From: Corallium rubrum
Taxonomy: Eukaryota > Cnidaria > Anthozoa > Scleralcyonacea > Coralliidae
Direction: 5' to 3'
Assembly (NCBI GenBank): GCA_964035015.1
Contig: OZ036017.1
Span: 5,029,496-5,093,495, forward strand
Length of the DNA stretch: 64,000 bases
Program-made: the position numbers and the translations under genes
The notes under the pieces: generated by a model
The model's database searches: none
Told to the model about the DNA's origin: nothing
What the model saw: the letters and a program-made list of their open reading frames with translations, nothing else
Part shown: one piece after another, positions 1-11,465 of the stretch
How positions within the stretch are numbered: the first letter of the stretch is position 1
Layout of the letters: each line of letters begins with the position of its first letter

Positions 1-119
1 ACTTCGTAAGCATCTGCATATATCGATAATACAAGTTTCCTGAAATCAAAACGGAAAATATAAAATCAAATGAAAATTTTATGTACACCAAGCGATTTGT
101 CAGTTGTTTTACTTGAGAG

Positions 120-1290
120 GGATCGAGACATACCTATATCAATTTAAGAAGTGCCCCAAACACTAAAATTTTTTTGGTTTAGATTGAAAGCACTCCTAAA
201 AATATGAAAAATGTCATAGAAAGTTTGACGATATTGATTCTTGTTCTTAGGTTGTTGACGTATTTGTAATATGCAAATTGATGACGTTAGATAAAGAAAG
301 CAGAATTGTGGAACATTTAATATTGTGTATATCATCAAAATTATACATAACAAATTTTCCAAACTTTGCAAGTATACACAGTCCATCAAAGTAAAGCTTA
401 AGGAGAGCTTAAGAGATCATAGAGTCGTCATGGCAAGAAATTAGTTTCCAGACATTTTAATCTAAAAGATATAATTAAAGGACATTGGCAATAAAAATTA
501 AGTTTGTCTAATTTGAAAAAACTCATAAAATTCTAACAGAAGATCTTTTGCAACGTTTTCGTATCTTTCTTCGTTTTCCAGATATTTCAATTTGTGTGAT
601 ATATAATCATTTACATGGTCTCTGACGTCAGGAGTAGGGTAAAATATTTCCACATGTAGCAAAACCAGTTATATCTCTAAGTTTGTGCAACGAAATCATT
701 TGAAACTGTGCACATAAAACTCCTCGTAACGCAGAACATTTCATGTTGAGCAATTATAGATATATAAGTGATTTTGCAACGTGTGAAAATACTGTACCTC
801 ACTTCTGACGTCAGAGCCCATTCATTTAAATATTAAACAAATTGAAATATCTTGAAAACGAAGAAAGATACGTGAAAGATACGTAAAAGTTGTAAAAGAT
901 CTTCTATTACGATTTCACGTGTTCTTCCAAATTAGCCAAATTTAATTTTTATTACCATTCCCCTTTAATGACCATTTTGGAGTTGATAATAGTGAAGGAA
1001 AGTTATGCAAACTTAACTAACTTGAAGAAAAAGGGCAAGAAGCCTGCTATGGCAGAAAACAAAGATTACTGAGCGCGGAATTTAGAAAATTTTCGATAAA
1101 ACGATATTAAATGTTCCACAATTCTGCTTTTCTTATCTTACGTTGTTATCTATACCTGTATTTACATATTACAAAAATCTCAATAACTCAAAATCAAAAA
1201 TAGATATCGCCAAACTCTTTAGGACAGTATTGATTATTGTAGATGTGCTTTCAATTGAAACAAAAACATTTGGGGGGTTAGAAGCACTCT
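120..1290. repeat. Nested foldback (MITE-like) element
   Basis: Two pairs of diverged inverted arms can be read. The outer pair is about 150-330 against 1100-1290, sharing AGCAGAATTGTGGAACATTT. The inner pair is about 465-660 against 780-975, sharing GTATCTTTCTTCGTTTTC and a TGACGTCA core. No protein frame of interest lies inside. A related arm structure recurs at 2195-4640 and 52550-53005. Positions 1-120 show nothing recognisable. Confidence 0.65.
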
Positions 1291-1433
1291 AACCCAAACA
1301 TAAACCTTGATCCTAATCAGTAACGAGCATGGGAACGAATTGGCGAAGCCTGGTCTCCATTTGTTCGTGTAGTGCCTTTATGGTCAAGGAATTCACGGTT
1401 TATTTTTTCATAACAAACAAAATACAGTCGAAT

Positions 1434-1612
1434 GACTCGAATCCCTATTAACGGACACCTCTCTTAAGCGGACACCTAGGCAAGGTACAAGCCTGGAACG
1501 TAAGATAGGTGTCCGTTTCCGCTTAGGAGGGGTGTTTGCTGAAAAGTTCAGCAAACACCCCTCCTAAGCGGAAACGGACACCTATCTTACGTTCCAGTGA
1601 CCAAATTAACCT
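1434..1612. repeat. Dispersed repeat with a perfect 51-bp palindrome
   Basis: Positions 1493-1543 and 1547-1597 are perfect reverse complements separated by three bases (AAG). The flanking sequence contains repeated CTCTTAAGCGGACACC-type units, and a diverged relative is seen near 31296-31440. It reads as a short palindromic transposon remnant. I see no coding content. Confidence 0.8.
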
Positions 1613-1679
1613 CTCTTAAGCTGACGAATGTATATCAAAAGAAACATTTTCTTTAATAACTGTAATAATACCATGATCG

Positions 1680-2090
1680 CCTCGGATTATTTTGTTCTCC
1701 GAGGGAATGTAAACCTCATTCCTCGTGCAAAAGGGAAATTTTTCCTTTGTCTTCTAATTTTCTCGTGCATGTTGATGAGGGAAAATTAGAAGACAAAGAA
1801 ATCCTTTGTCTTCTTCTAAATTTCCCGCTTGCATATATTTTCCCTCATCAACATGCATGGGAAAATTAGATGCAACTTCTCTGATCAACCGTGTAAATTT
1901 CCTGTCGGTAAGATTCTCAAAGTTTTCCTCGGTGATCATAATATTACAAACTAATAACGTAACTTTTCGGGAAATTAGCGATTAAATTTCCCCTTTGCCT
2001 CTGGAAGATTTGTAAAAGTCCGAGGGCCGCACCTTCCCTCGGCTGCGGGAAATTTAATCGCTAATTTCCCTCAAGTCATGTTATTAGTTA
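1680..2090. repeat. Cluster of short inverted repeats
   Basis: Several hairpin-forming pairs built on GGGAAATTT/AAATTTCCC and AAGACAAAG/CTTTGTCTT occur at 1740-1880. A further pair reads AAATTAGCGATTAAATTTCC at 1970-1990 and its complement at about 2048-2068. They look like short palindromic MITEs inserted next to one another. No gene is supported. Confidence 0.55.
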
Positions 2091-2639
2091 TAATAATCAA
2101 CACTTGAGATTAACCAAGAGAGACCACAACTTTGAATTGTGAACCTGTTTAAGTCAGTTAGTGCTGTATTGATTGTTTTATAGAATTATAGTGAAAATGA
2201 AACAAAAATTAAGTTTCTCTCATTCAAAAGAACACTTAAAATGACAAAGTAACACATTTTGCAGTTTTTTTGTTTCCTTGCTTCGTTGTTGAGGTAGTTC
2301 AGGTTGTTTGACATGCAAATTAAACATCTCGACGTAACAGATGTTATAATGACTTCTCAAACTCATGAATAATTCATGAGCTAATTAGCCAATCAAAAAC
2401 ACGTATTTCGTCACGTGCGTGAGTTGCGAAACCTCGGTAATAAACGAAAAATTGAATTAATAATTAGGAAATTAGATAATAAACGCTTTAAACAATAAAA
2501 AGCGTACATTACAACATTTCTAAATTATAAAAACAGTCAAAACAAAGAAAACTGTATTATTACCACAATTCTAAGTTATAAATGCAAAACTCAACACAGA
2601 AACCAATTAAATTAGGTAATATAATAGCACGGAATTCTA

Positions 2640-3905
2640 CAACAATAGACTATTGTCAACTGAGAAGTTATTTCATAAACTCGTGGCTCGCGTTTTACCA
2701 GGGTTTCCAAACACTTGAGAACAATTGAATTCACTCGACTGTTCACCGCGCGATTTTCATAATTGTTCTCTCGAGTTTGTAAAACACTCAAGACAACAAA
2801 AACCACTCGGCCGTGCTGGCCTCGTGTTTTCATTGCCTTTCGTGTTTTACAAACTCTCGAGAACAATTATAAAAATCGCTTGGTGAACAGCCTCGTGAAT
2901 TCAATAGACCTTTTCGATAATTACGTCACGCTTCATGAAAACGAGGCTCCCAGGCCAAAGTTTCACAATTTTGATTATCATAGTAACCCGTCATATCTGT
3001 TTATGGAAGAAGATGGCTAATAACGTCCAAACTATATATGGTAGAAATACATCGTGTACGTATGTTGTTAGGCATTTCATAAGCTTTCATTTGATGTATA
3101 TTTTAAGTTTCTGTGTTGTGTGTAACTTTTTAAAATCTCCAAAATGTTCGCACCATTGCTCGTCAAGTAATAAATATGATATGGATTTCTCACAACTGTT
3201 GTAGAATTTCGAATACCGTTTTTAAAATATTTAACATACAACTTTGAAACATATATCAAACAGAAGATACTGTAAAATGCTATTTGTGGTAGAACTTTCA
3301 AGTTTCGAGCTTAAGGGGAAGTACTTTAAAAATGATAAAAATTAATGTTATCTTGGTCTGATGGATGAATTGTTAAGTTTGTTTTGTTTACAACTCAGAC
3401 CAAGATAATAGTACGTTTTCCCATCAGTTTTAAAATACTATCTCTTAAACTAAAAACTTGAAAGTTCTACCGCAAATAGCATTTTACAGTATCTTCTGTT
3501 TGATATATGTTTCAAAGTTGTGCGTTATGTATTTTAAAAACAATATCCGAAATTCTACAACAGTTGTGGGACTTCATTATTATTGCTTGACGAGCAATGG
3601 TGCGAACATTTTGGACATTTTAAAAAGTTACACACAACACAGAAACTTAAAATATACATCAAATGAAAGCTTATGAAATGCTTACAACATACGTACACGA
3701 TGTGTTTCTACCATATATAGTTTGGACGTTATTAGCCATCTTCTTCCATAAACAGATATAACAGGATTACTACGATAATCAAAATTGTGAAACTTTGGCC
3801 TGAGAGCCTCGTTTTCATGCAGCGTGACGTAATTATCGAAAAGGTCTATTGTTCTCGCGTGTTTGGAAACCCTGGTAAAACACTCGCACTCGTTTATGAA
3901 ATATT
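2640..3905. repeat. Inner foldback with ~430-bp arms
   Basis: About 2900-3300 is an inverted copy of about 3458-3850, with a short loop around 3300-3455. GGTTTCCAAACAC/GTTTGGAAACC marks the outer ends. A smaller palindrome (2754-2815 with 2825-2880, sharing CTCTCGAGTTTGTAAAACAC) is nested in the left arm. Short frames of 70-90 codons here are mirror images of one another across the two arms, so I read them as non-coding. Confidence 0.7.
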
Positions 3906-3999
3906 ACTTAAAATACTCATTAATAATTCATGACGAAAACACAAAAGAAATCATGACCGTGAAGGAGGTTGTATATCCGATACAAACCACGCCTGGTTG

Positions 4000-4380
4000 T
4001 ATCATTTGATACCACTAGCGGTTGTATATCAGGTCTATCTCAGCTCTAAAACATTGAAATTAAGCTTTTTCTGAATTAATCTGAACAAATATTACTCATA
4101 TTTACAATATTCGTGTCCGTGTTGTATTGGATATGCCAAGCTCTCGCCTTCGGCTCGAGCTTGTATATCCAATACAACACGGCCACTCATATTGTAAATA
4201 GTACTTATCGAATTCATTAAAAATTCCTGAAGAAAATTCAAAAGAAATGAATATTTAATCAATATCTGTAAATCGCATACAGATTCGTTAAAACATTCGC
4301 AGCCGATCTGTATCTGATTTACCACGGCTCGCTTGCAGCTCGTTTTGTAAATCAGATAGAGATCGCTGCTCATGCTTTAT
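4000..4380. repeat. Two adjacent palindromic elements
   Basis: GTGTTGTATTGGATAT near 4112 pairs with ATATCCAATACAAC near 4168. A second hairpin is formed by ATCTGTATCTGATTTAC near 4310 and GTAAATCAGATAGAGAT near 4355. They are compact palindromes without coding content. Confidence 0.55.
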
Positions 4381-4918
4381 CTATTAGTTATCGGAGGTTA
4401 TATATCGTTGCTATTATCAAACCAAAATTAATTCGAAAAAAGCATGGGGGTGTTTCTCACACAACAACAACCGTGTAGATTTTCAAATGATCATTCTTGA
4501 TAATAGCAAAGATATAAAACCTCCGATAAATCAGTATGTACGTCAAAATATTTAATTTACATATCAAACAACCTGAAATACCTTAAAAACGAAGCAAGAA
4601 AACGAAAAACTGCAACTGCATTTGTGGTTATCATTACCACCTGAGATTAGAAAGCTTTAGATGCACGTTTACCGTACCCTGGTCCCAGTAGGGAGTTTTA
4701 GCAAACGCGACGTGGACGTCAAGACGACGTGAAAACGCGGGATTAGAACCATAGTTAATATAGCCCACAGGGTTTGAAGGCCGGCTTACTTCAAAAGAGC
4801 ACGTGGCTAATCGACTGCGGTGATGAAAGTGCTCGACACGTGACAACGAAGGTGCATCGAAGCTAGGCATCCTATTGTTGTGGTCTTTAGAAAATCGCAC
4901 TTAAACCGAGATTTTAGC

Positions 4919-5065
4919 TGGTTTTCCACTAGGCGATTCTTTTCGCGCGAAGCGACTTTTTTTTGTTCGAATTCAATAGATTTCTGATTAGTTCCAGCTC
5001 AGAGCTCATGCAACAAAAGAAAAAGCCGCTTCGCGAGAAAAAATTCGCCTAGTGGAAAACCGACT
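4919..5065. mobile_element. Palindromic MITE, copy 1
   Basis: The ends read GGTTTTCCACTAGGCGA and TCGCCTAGTGGAAAACC, and the arms contain CGCGAAGCG/CGCTTCGCG. Length is about 147 bp. A second member of the same family begins 8 bp downstream. Confidence 0.75.
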
Positions 5066-5072
5066 TTAAGCC

Positions 5073-5210
5073 GGTTTTCCACTAGGCGGAATTTTGCGCG
5101 CGGAGCGGAATTTTTCTTTGTATTTTCTAATTAGTTCCACCCGAGAAATCACAAGACAAAGAAAATTTCCGCTCCGCCCGCAAAATCGGCCTCGTGGAAA
5201 ACAGGCTTCA
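5073..5210. mobile_element. Palindromic MITE, copy 2
   Basis: This has the same terminal sequence as the preceding MITE (CCGGTTTTCCACTAGGCGG) and arms with GCGGAGCGGAA/TTTCCGCTCCGC. The right end is more diverged (CCTCGTGGAAAACAGGC). Two tandem members suggest insertion of one next to the other or a tandem duplication followed by divergence. Confidence 0.7.
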
Positions 5211-5215
5211 GGGAG

Positions 5216-6610
5216 CTTTTATATGTTCAATGGCGTCGACAAGTTCAGCATATTATGCTATGGAGACAGAAGGTCATGAACAGAGGCCAGAAACATTTTT
5301 ATCTGATCCAGAAGATGATTTCGAAGCTACTATTGAGTGGCTCGAAACAGAAGTCGAGGAGTTGATCTAACTCACTCGATGAAGTAAGTTTAAAATATTT
5401 TTACTTGTTTACAGATAGACATAGATAAGTACCTGAGCAATTTTTTTCTTACTTCAGGTTGAAGGTTCAAGGCAGTTTCAATGTCAGTACTGCGCGAAAG
5501 TAAGCAAATCGAAAGGATATTCGCAGTAAACACGCCGACGGCGATGAACATTCTTCTGCTGAGAAACCACTGCAGCCAATTCTTTTGACCCTTGAGAAAA
5601 TGTTGGATATTATTCGAGACATTGGAAAGCATTTAACAGACAAAAGTATTTATAAAAAGGAACACATTGCAGAATTTTTTTATTTGAGACCGAGCGAGTC
5701 ATTCTTGTCAGCAACAGGAGCCACGACAAACTGTTGCAGGCATTTTACGGGAAAATCTCTCGTAATTAGAAGAATATTTCAGTCCCTGTGAGAACCAGAA
5801 AATAATAAATTTACTTCTGATACATCTCCCAGAACGTTTGGTGACCTGCCTTGATGGTGAAAAGGAACACAAGGCTACTAAAGACAAAGTAGTTAAAGTA
5901 GTTTTATAGTCTGTTATTTTATTTTATTGCCCTACGAAGAACATCATTCAACGACCTGTGGAGCAAATATTACCAAACAGAAGAATGTCATACAACACAT
6001 GGAGAGCATATAAATACAGATAATCATACTATTGGTTCATACTATTTATAGGTTGAATTGGGTATTTCTCCTCAAGAACAAGGGCCATTGACGTATGTTG
6101 CTGGTTATGTGTTGCAATCTCTTTACAGAAAGAGTAGAAATTCTCCAAAATGGAATTCACCACGACATAAGGATATTCAGGCATTAGTAGGCTAAATAAG
6201 AATTCCAAACGAGGAGAATACATATATTTCTTCACTCTCTAGAGGAGGGCTTTGGACACCCAATAACTGGGTTGTCAGTATTGCAAAGGTATCAGAATTG
6301 TCATTAAAAAAGTACACAAATAAAGACAAGGTCACTCGTCTGCCAGTAGACAAAATAGTAGATGAAGTGCTTGCTTCACCCTTGTCAAAAGCTTGTGGTG
6401 CACCATTATTGAAAATTGTGATTATATATCAAAGCAATGTGAATCTTTGTGTCTTGAAAATACTGTTAAATTATATATTACTGTAAGGTGTATTTCGTTT
6501 GCAAAAGATATTGATATACTTAAGGGAAAAGTCCAAAAGAGCAAGGCATTAAGAAAACAGTTAAAATTAGGCACGCCCATGCGTGCATGTATCTACTGCC
6601 TTTAATGCCT
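5216..6610 (+). pseudogene. Degenerate multi-exon gene, zinc-finger/transposase-like
   Basis: Open stretches at about 5229-5370, 5459-5790, 6050-6200, 6241-6410 and 6490-6605 read like exons. A donor-like GATGAAGTAAGT lies near 5383 and an acceptor-like CTTACTTCAG ends near 5458. The second stretch begins with a C2H2-like C-x2-C that is broken by a one-base shift and stop near 5529. Later stretches contain YVAGYVLQSLY and LWTPNNWVVS, which resemble C-terminal parts of eukaryotic transposon-derived proteins, but I cannot assign a family. Stops and shifts indicate decay. It could also be a poorly resolved host gene. Confidence 0.35.
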
Positions 6611-6719
6611 ATATAGCTACTATGGTAAAAACAAAGATGGAACTGTGTACTTGTAACAACCTTGTATTCATAGCTGAACAAGATTCTTGACAAAATTGAT
6701 GAAATTGTATAGTTGTAAC

Positions 6720-7830
6720 AACCTTGTATTCAGGTCTGGCCATGCTGTGTTTTCCCCGAGCCCGGGCGTAGGGCCGAAGGCCCGGAGCCCGGGTGAGGGT
6801 GCTAATCTCGCCATGCGTGTGGAAAAAGCAAGGGAGACAAAATCTGGAAATAGACAGCGGTTTAATATATCTTGAAGAGAAACCAGAAAAACTGAAGAAA
6901 CCAAACGCCGTATGGTAAACAAAAACTCGATCTGAATTGTAGTGTTTGTGGTCACAGGTCACTGGTCACTCAGTGGTCTCAAAATCATTTTAAAGTTGAC
7001 GGTAGGGCATTTGTATGTATTTATTTTGCTGATTGTAATCAGCATTTATTCATTAATATATTCTGTAAACGCCAAGAACGGCAAGACTTTTAAATAGAAC
7101 CCTTTTAGACAATCGTCAGTTACTTAATATGTTGTTTTCAAGTTTTTGCTTTACCCATTTAGCAGTATACAGCTTCACGTTTTCGTGCTTTGATGCTTTC
7201 CCTTTGCTACTGTGGACGTGATGTTTTTCATTGACTTAATTGCAAGCACTTATCATAAATACTCATAGGCTTTGTCCATTTTCTTTTGTCCTGTATTATA
7301 CAGACTGAAATTTATAGGTTGTCTGTTGTTTTTATCTCCTATAGATCGTTTTCACTCACGTGATCGGTGGCCCCATTGGGGTGGTGAAACAATACGAAAT
7401 ATTTGAATAAGAAAGAGCTAATTCCCATACCGTACACCAATATGGCCGCCATTTCATTGTTTTGGTACACCAATATGGCCGCCGTGACGTCAGATGAAAA
7501 CGATCTATTATAAATGTAGTTTTGAGCTGTTAACTTTTAATCCTGCTTTTGCAAAACATAAAAGTAATTCCTTTGGAAACCTCTTAAATGGCTAAAAACA
7601 ATATATTTTTACAACCAGAGTTTAAAACGAAATCTGTAAGTTTTCCTTTGATATGTTCAACTTTCATTTCAGTCATCCTTATCATAAATTCTGTAATTAT
7701 CCTGAGGAGTTATATCAGGAGTGCTTATTTTAATTGGAAGGTGGGGGTGGGGTGTATTTCAAAAAGCATATAAAAGCAGGCGAGGGGTTGTTGCATTTAC
7801 TCAACTCAGACTCTCAGAGTAAAGCCAGCA
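6720..7830. repeat. Dispersed repeat family A, copy 1
   Basis: Blocks of this segment recur in the same order at about 39400-40130, for example CCAAACGCCGTATGGTAAAC, AGCTTCACGTTTTCGTGCTT and ATCAGGAGTGCTTATTTTA. A block with CTCGGAGCCCGGGTGAGG-like sequence also recurs at 37050-37135. The two copies are diverged and have no open frame that spans both. Copy 1 carries a MITE (7342-7507) that copy 2 lacks. Confidence 0.7.
7342..7507. mobile_element. TAGATCG MITE inserted in repeat family A
   Basis: The ends are TAGATCGTTTTCA and TGAAAACGATCTA. The interior contains CACCAATATGGCCGCC twice. The paralogous copy at 39.78 kb reads straight through this site (CTCTATTATAAATG), so it is an empty site. 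The flanks fit a TA duplication, with an uncertainty of 2-3 bp. Another member lies at 36496-36674 in the opposite orientation. Confidence 0.8.
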
Positions 7831-8880
7831 AGGCACAGAAGGCTAAACACTAACAACTCTACTCATATCTGGCATGAGTTCCAAGCCCGGACAGGTGTAT
7901 GGTCATCCATTCAAAAAGTAACTCAATCCAATTGGGCTTTACTCCGGTCCTCCGTGGTGAGAGGCAGTGCGCTAATAGCTTGACTATTAAAGCTATGGTA
8001 CGAAAACATATAGTCATAAAGTATGGTACGTATTTCTAGTAACTGTAATAAAGAACTCAGGTAAAGCTTTAAGTAGGTCATTCAAATTAACATTTAACAA
8101 CTCACAAAATTTGACGTAATATGAAATCTAGTTAGAAGGTAAAGAAAATCGCTTGAGATAACAAGCATCTCTAGTATTACTGCTGTAAAATTTAATAGTG
8201 AATGAAAAAGATGTCCAGCAAATTATGTCATCAAAATTTTAAGAGCAACCATACATTAATTGTTCTTCAAGACATATGCATATATGCAGTAAAAGGTACA
8301 ATAAATGTTTCCATATTCACAACACAGATTTAGCACCATTAATACTGTATATAGACTTGCCAGTTCACGCACTGACATTTGACTATTTGTCATCTACATC
8401 GACAATATGCCATTTAATGGCATATTTCGCTCGTGGACTACCATAGGTTTTGGGCATTGTTGCTTGACCATGAAGCTAACTTTGTTTTCTTAGAAGAAGG
8501 TCATCCATTTCTGTTCGGCAACGCACATTCTTATCAGTTTACAAAGCTCGATCAGACATGATGGCCATATAAATTGCCTCGTCTGAATATAAAATCGTCC
8601 ACGCAACGACCCGATTAATTTGTTTTCAAAAACTTTTATCAAATTTCCAACAACGTCTAGTACATCAAAATCAGAATTGCCTACGATTCTTACTTAAAAT
8701 ACTTACTAGATTTGTGAAAACTTCCTCTTGTTGAATATCCCGCTCCATGCTGTCAACAATGACTTAAGAAACACTTGGTGTACAGTAGTTATTTTGGCTT
8801 CGGTGGTTTGTCGTGAGTCATTCGTTTTATTCTATGTTTTGATCGGCTCCGAAGGCATTCTTTTGTTAACTTAACTTAAC
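7831..8880. other. No gene recognised
   Basis: I see no convincing coding, RNA or transposon structure in this AT-rich stretch. Short frames lack recognisable motifs. Confidence 0.4.
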
Positions 8881-9490
8881 TTACACGGGTGACAGCAATG
8901 TATCTACTCGCGCATGCGCATGCACAAATTCAGCAGCAGTAGGATTGTCTGATCGTCTTCCTTGGGTACGTTGGTATCCAAAATACTTCTCAACATCATC
9001 CTGGCAGAATCTCTCGGTCAAAACATTACTTCTATAATAGAAGAAACTGTTATTTGAAGGTCCTTGAATGTTTGACAAGAGAGAAACATTTTTGCTGCTT
9101 CATCACCAGAAAATGTCTCATTGTGTGTCTGGGTAGATGTTTGCCAATCTTCAAAGTACTTCAAGAAGTCATTCTGCAGCCAATCAAAGCGGGAATCAGT
9201 TGGACTTGCGTAAGGAGCCAGCATTGGATTACGTTTCTTGACATGCTCCGTTGTTGAACGAACATTAAGGCAGTCAAAGAAATCGTTAATCTTTTTGCAT
9301 AGCTTGGCAGTTTCGGCTGCTTCACCTGAAGGGTAAAACCGTTGAAGTGCTTGAGCAACAAACAGTGTTACTCAACACCTGCACTGTAAGGCTTACTTTA
9401 CATCTTTGAAAATGATTTCAGGACAATATGCTCAGTAGTTAGCTTGGGCAGCTGATGCAAACCCAAGTCTAAATCTGAGAAATACAACAT
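8881..9490 (-). pseudogene. P-element/THAP9-like transposase, C-terminal exon
   Basis: Reading the minus strand, an acceptor-like TATTTCTCAG precedes position 9481. The exon contains, in order, [60 protein letters not shown]...LQITV and [18 protein letters not shown]. This is the block order of the C-terminal half of P-like (THAP9-type) transposases. Frames shift at about 9400 (one extra T after the SKM codons), again near 9335 and near 9075, so the gene is dead. The upstream exons of the same gene are on the far side of the Polinton, at 32.4-35.5 kb. Confidence 0.75.
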
Positions 9491-9792
9491 TGATATATGA
9501 TCCCAAAGTATGTACCCTTATGAAAGCAACCATATTTTATTGCTATTTAAAATATTTATTTTTTTATTATCAGGCCTATTTAATTCATATTTTATTTTAT
9601 GAAAACCCTATTTTATTGCTATTGTGATATTTCCGAAAAATAAATGGCTATATTTTATCCCTGTTTTATTCTATTTTATAACTATTTTCTCGTGAAACAT
9701 AAATAAAATAGCATATTTTAAAGCTATTTTCACAATATATGCAAATACAATAATGCAAAAAAATATAAAAATGCAAAATACAATAAAATAGC
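9491..9792. repeat. AT-rich degenerate repeat, left flank of Polinton
   Basis: The sequence is dominated by TATTTTATT and AAAATAG words. The same kind of sequence resumes right of the Polinton (30868-31230), so the Polinton landed inside one AT-rich intronic repeat. The last six bases, AATAGC at 9787-9792, are the left copy of the target duplication. Confidence 0.7.
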
Positions 9793-10365
9793 AGTAGTAT
9801 AGAATATGAGGCTACCGGCGCACCTTTTTTTTTTTGCCAAAAACAGCTCCAAAATGTTAGAATTCGGCGAAGAGGGTTGTTCGAAACGGTAAGCTGTTTT
9901 TTTAAATTTTTTGAAGTATAAGCAAACGGGAGGAAAAGAGACCTTAACCAAAAAAAAATAATGCTGGAATTCATCGGGAAAGGATGTTTGAAAGGGTGGG
10001 TTGTTTTCTCACTTTTCAGAGTATAAGCAGACGGGAAAATGGGTTTTGGGAGGTACGGGAGATTTTTTCCCTTTCCGAACGCTTTTGTTGGATTTGATAT
10101 AATAAAACACAACAGATCTCATACGAGTGGTCGGGGGTTAATCACAAGCGGGCCGTATGTAAATTTCGTATGTGCAGGTGACAGGGAACGGCCAATCATC
10201 TTTTGACCCATAAATTAAAGTTCTGGTTTTAGTTTTGGTTTTGGTTCTGGTTTTGGTTTTGGTTTCGTTTGGTTTCCGGTTTCTGTTCAGATACTTTTGT
10301 CTTGTGTTGATACACATGTTTTCCCACAGTTATACCTCCGGATAACAGTCCGAGACATGGTATGT
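9793..10365. repeat. Polinton left terminal inverted repeat
   Basis: This is the reverse complement of 30261-30867. The inner end lies inside the first minus-strand gene, so that gene's C-terminal tail is encoded by the repeat. A (GGTTTT)n stretch at about 10215-10262 is shorter than its partner on the right. Minus-strand frames of about 150 codons at 9666-10112 are mirrored in the right repeat and are probably not genes. Confidence 0.92.
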
Positions 10366-10852
10366 ACAGTGTGATCATGGCTACAACTTTACCAACGTCA
10401 CTCTTTAACAGTTTGTCTTTTTGTAATTCGTTGTCTAGCGCCTCAGAGCTTTCTACGGCGTCCAAACCACCGAGAACATTAGAGAATCTACTGATTAGCA
10501 TATCAGTCAGGAATTCGTTAGCTCTTTCCATCCTTCTGGCCTCATACTCAGCGTACAGCTTATCCACAACCTTTACAGACGCCTTTTTGATGTAGCTGAC
10601 TGACTGAGTTATTTCACCATCCTCTGATAATTTTATCAGTTCACTCCTCTTCTTGTTGGTATCATCGGTTGGTGGGGGTGTTGGGTTGGTTTCCTCAGTC
10701 TTTTTCAGATCATTGACGAGCTCATCGACTAGGTTGGGGATCTCAGTAGGTATTTCCGTTTCCGGCCTCTCAACAGATACCTCAGCTGGTTCTGCAGCGG
10801 GTGTCTTGATTTTTTTTCCGACTCTCACCGTTTTACTTTTCTTTTCGGCCAT
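10229..10852 (-). CDS. Polinton membrane protein with Asn/Gln-rich tail (TIR-overlapping)
   Basis: A 207-residue protein of unknown function. The N-terminal third is lysine/proline/glutamate-rich and looks disordered. The middle (about residues 85-150) is predicted helical with a coiled-coil flavour. Residues about 155-180 form a hydrophobic segment, VVAMITLYIPCLGLLSGGI, consistent with one membrane span. The tail is a repeat of Asn-Gln pairs. The last ~45 codons lie in the TIR and are therefore duplicated, headless, at the right end of the element. The ATPase stop lies four bases upstream of this start, so the two are likely co-expressed. Confidence 0.7.
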   Translation of the reverse strand: MAEKKSKTVRVGKKIKTPAAEPAEVSVERPETEIPTEIPNLVDELVNDLKKTEETNPTPPPTDDTNKKRSELIKLSEDGEITQSVSYIKKASVKVVDKLYAEYEARRMERANEFLTDMLISRFSNVLGGLDAVESSEALDNELQKDKLLKSDVGKVVAMITLYIPCLGLLSGGITVGKHVYQHKTKVSEQKPETKRNQNQNQNQNQN

Positions 10853-10856
10853 CTTA

Positions 10857-11465
10857 CTATGGACTAGATTTTGGGATGACTACCTTATACGCGTACGGAT
10901 GCCTTAACATAATCTCAAGTCTGGCGTATTTGTTTTCTTTTAACTTTTCGGTTATCCCTATGACGGCATCACGGTCTAAGCCGCCCAGATAGTCATCAGT
11001 GATGACCTTCATATCGGTTTTGTTGGGGTTGTAGAACGTTACCAACTTACTGATATTCTCCCTATAAGGTTTTGTGATAGCTGTTAGCTGTTGTGTGATT
11101 ACGATAGTTGACAGATTGCAGTGTCGGGCGCTGAAGGCTAATTTAACCAACTCACTTGTTCTGTTCTTTACGGGTTGCCCACTAGCACAGTCGTCGAGGA
11201 CTATCAGTGTTTTGGATCCCTTGAATATCCGGACGATATATTCTAGTATAGTTTCAACGTCGTCCTGACTACAATCCACAGCGATGAAGTCCGGGTCGGA
11301 GGTGTATTTCCAGGTGGTGTAGGTTTTATTCCAGCTGAACGTTGGGCAGAGCAGAACGATGTAGTCGAAGAACCTGAAGTATTCATCATCTAACATCTTC
11401 AGAAGATACCAGGTTTTCCCACAAGCTGTCATACCAACGACCAACATATTGAATGGGTGATCCAT
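10857..11465 (-). CDS. FtsK/HerA-type DNA packaging ATPase
   Basis: A 202-residue P-loop ATPase. Walker A is GMTACGKT (residues 11-18), Walker B is TLIVLDD (86-92), and a polar sensor-like segment VITQQ follows at about 122-126. This size and motif layout match the A32-like genome-packaging ATPases of Polintons and large DNA viruses, which pump DNA into preformed capsids. The start codon follows the capsid gene's stop codon directly, with no gap, so tight co-expression with the capsid gene is expected. The frame is intact and the catalytic motifs are present. Confidence 0.9.
   Translation of the reverse strand: MDHPFNMLVVGMTACGKTWYLLKMLDDEYFRFFDYIVLLCPTFSWNKTYTTWKYTSDPDFIAVDCSQDDVETILEYIVRIFKGSKTLIVLDDCASGQPVKNRTSELVKLAFSARHCNLSTIVITQQLTAITKPYRENISKLVTFYNPNKTDMKVITDDYLGGLDRDAVIGITEKLKENKYARLEIMLRHPYAYKVVIPKSSP

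Larger units (their letters stand above)
2195..4640. repeat. Large foldback with outer arms related to the 52.5-kb element
   Basis: The arm at 2195-2350 (with TTGCTTCGTTGTTGAGGTA and TTGACATGCAAATTAAACAT) matches the reverse complement of 4500-4640. The same arm sequence occurs at 52553-52700 and 52820-53005. The right arm also forms its own hairpin (4390-4450 with 4490-4540). The interior holds a second foldback at 2640-3905 and palindromes at 4000-4380, so this is a nest of insertions. Confidence 0.55.

Noticed and set aside
9666-10112. 148-codon minus-strand frame in the left Polinton TIR, mirrored at 30548-30961
   Set aside because: Low-complexity, present only because the TIR is duplicated; no promoter motif and no recognisable domain.
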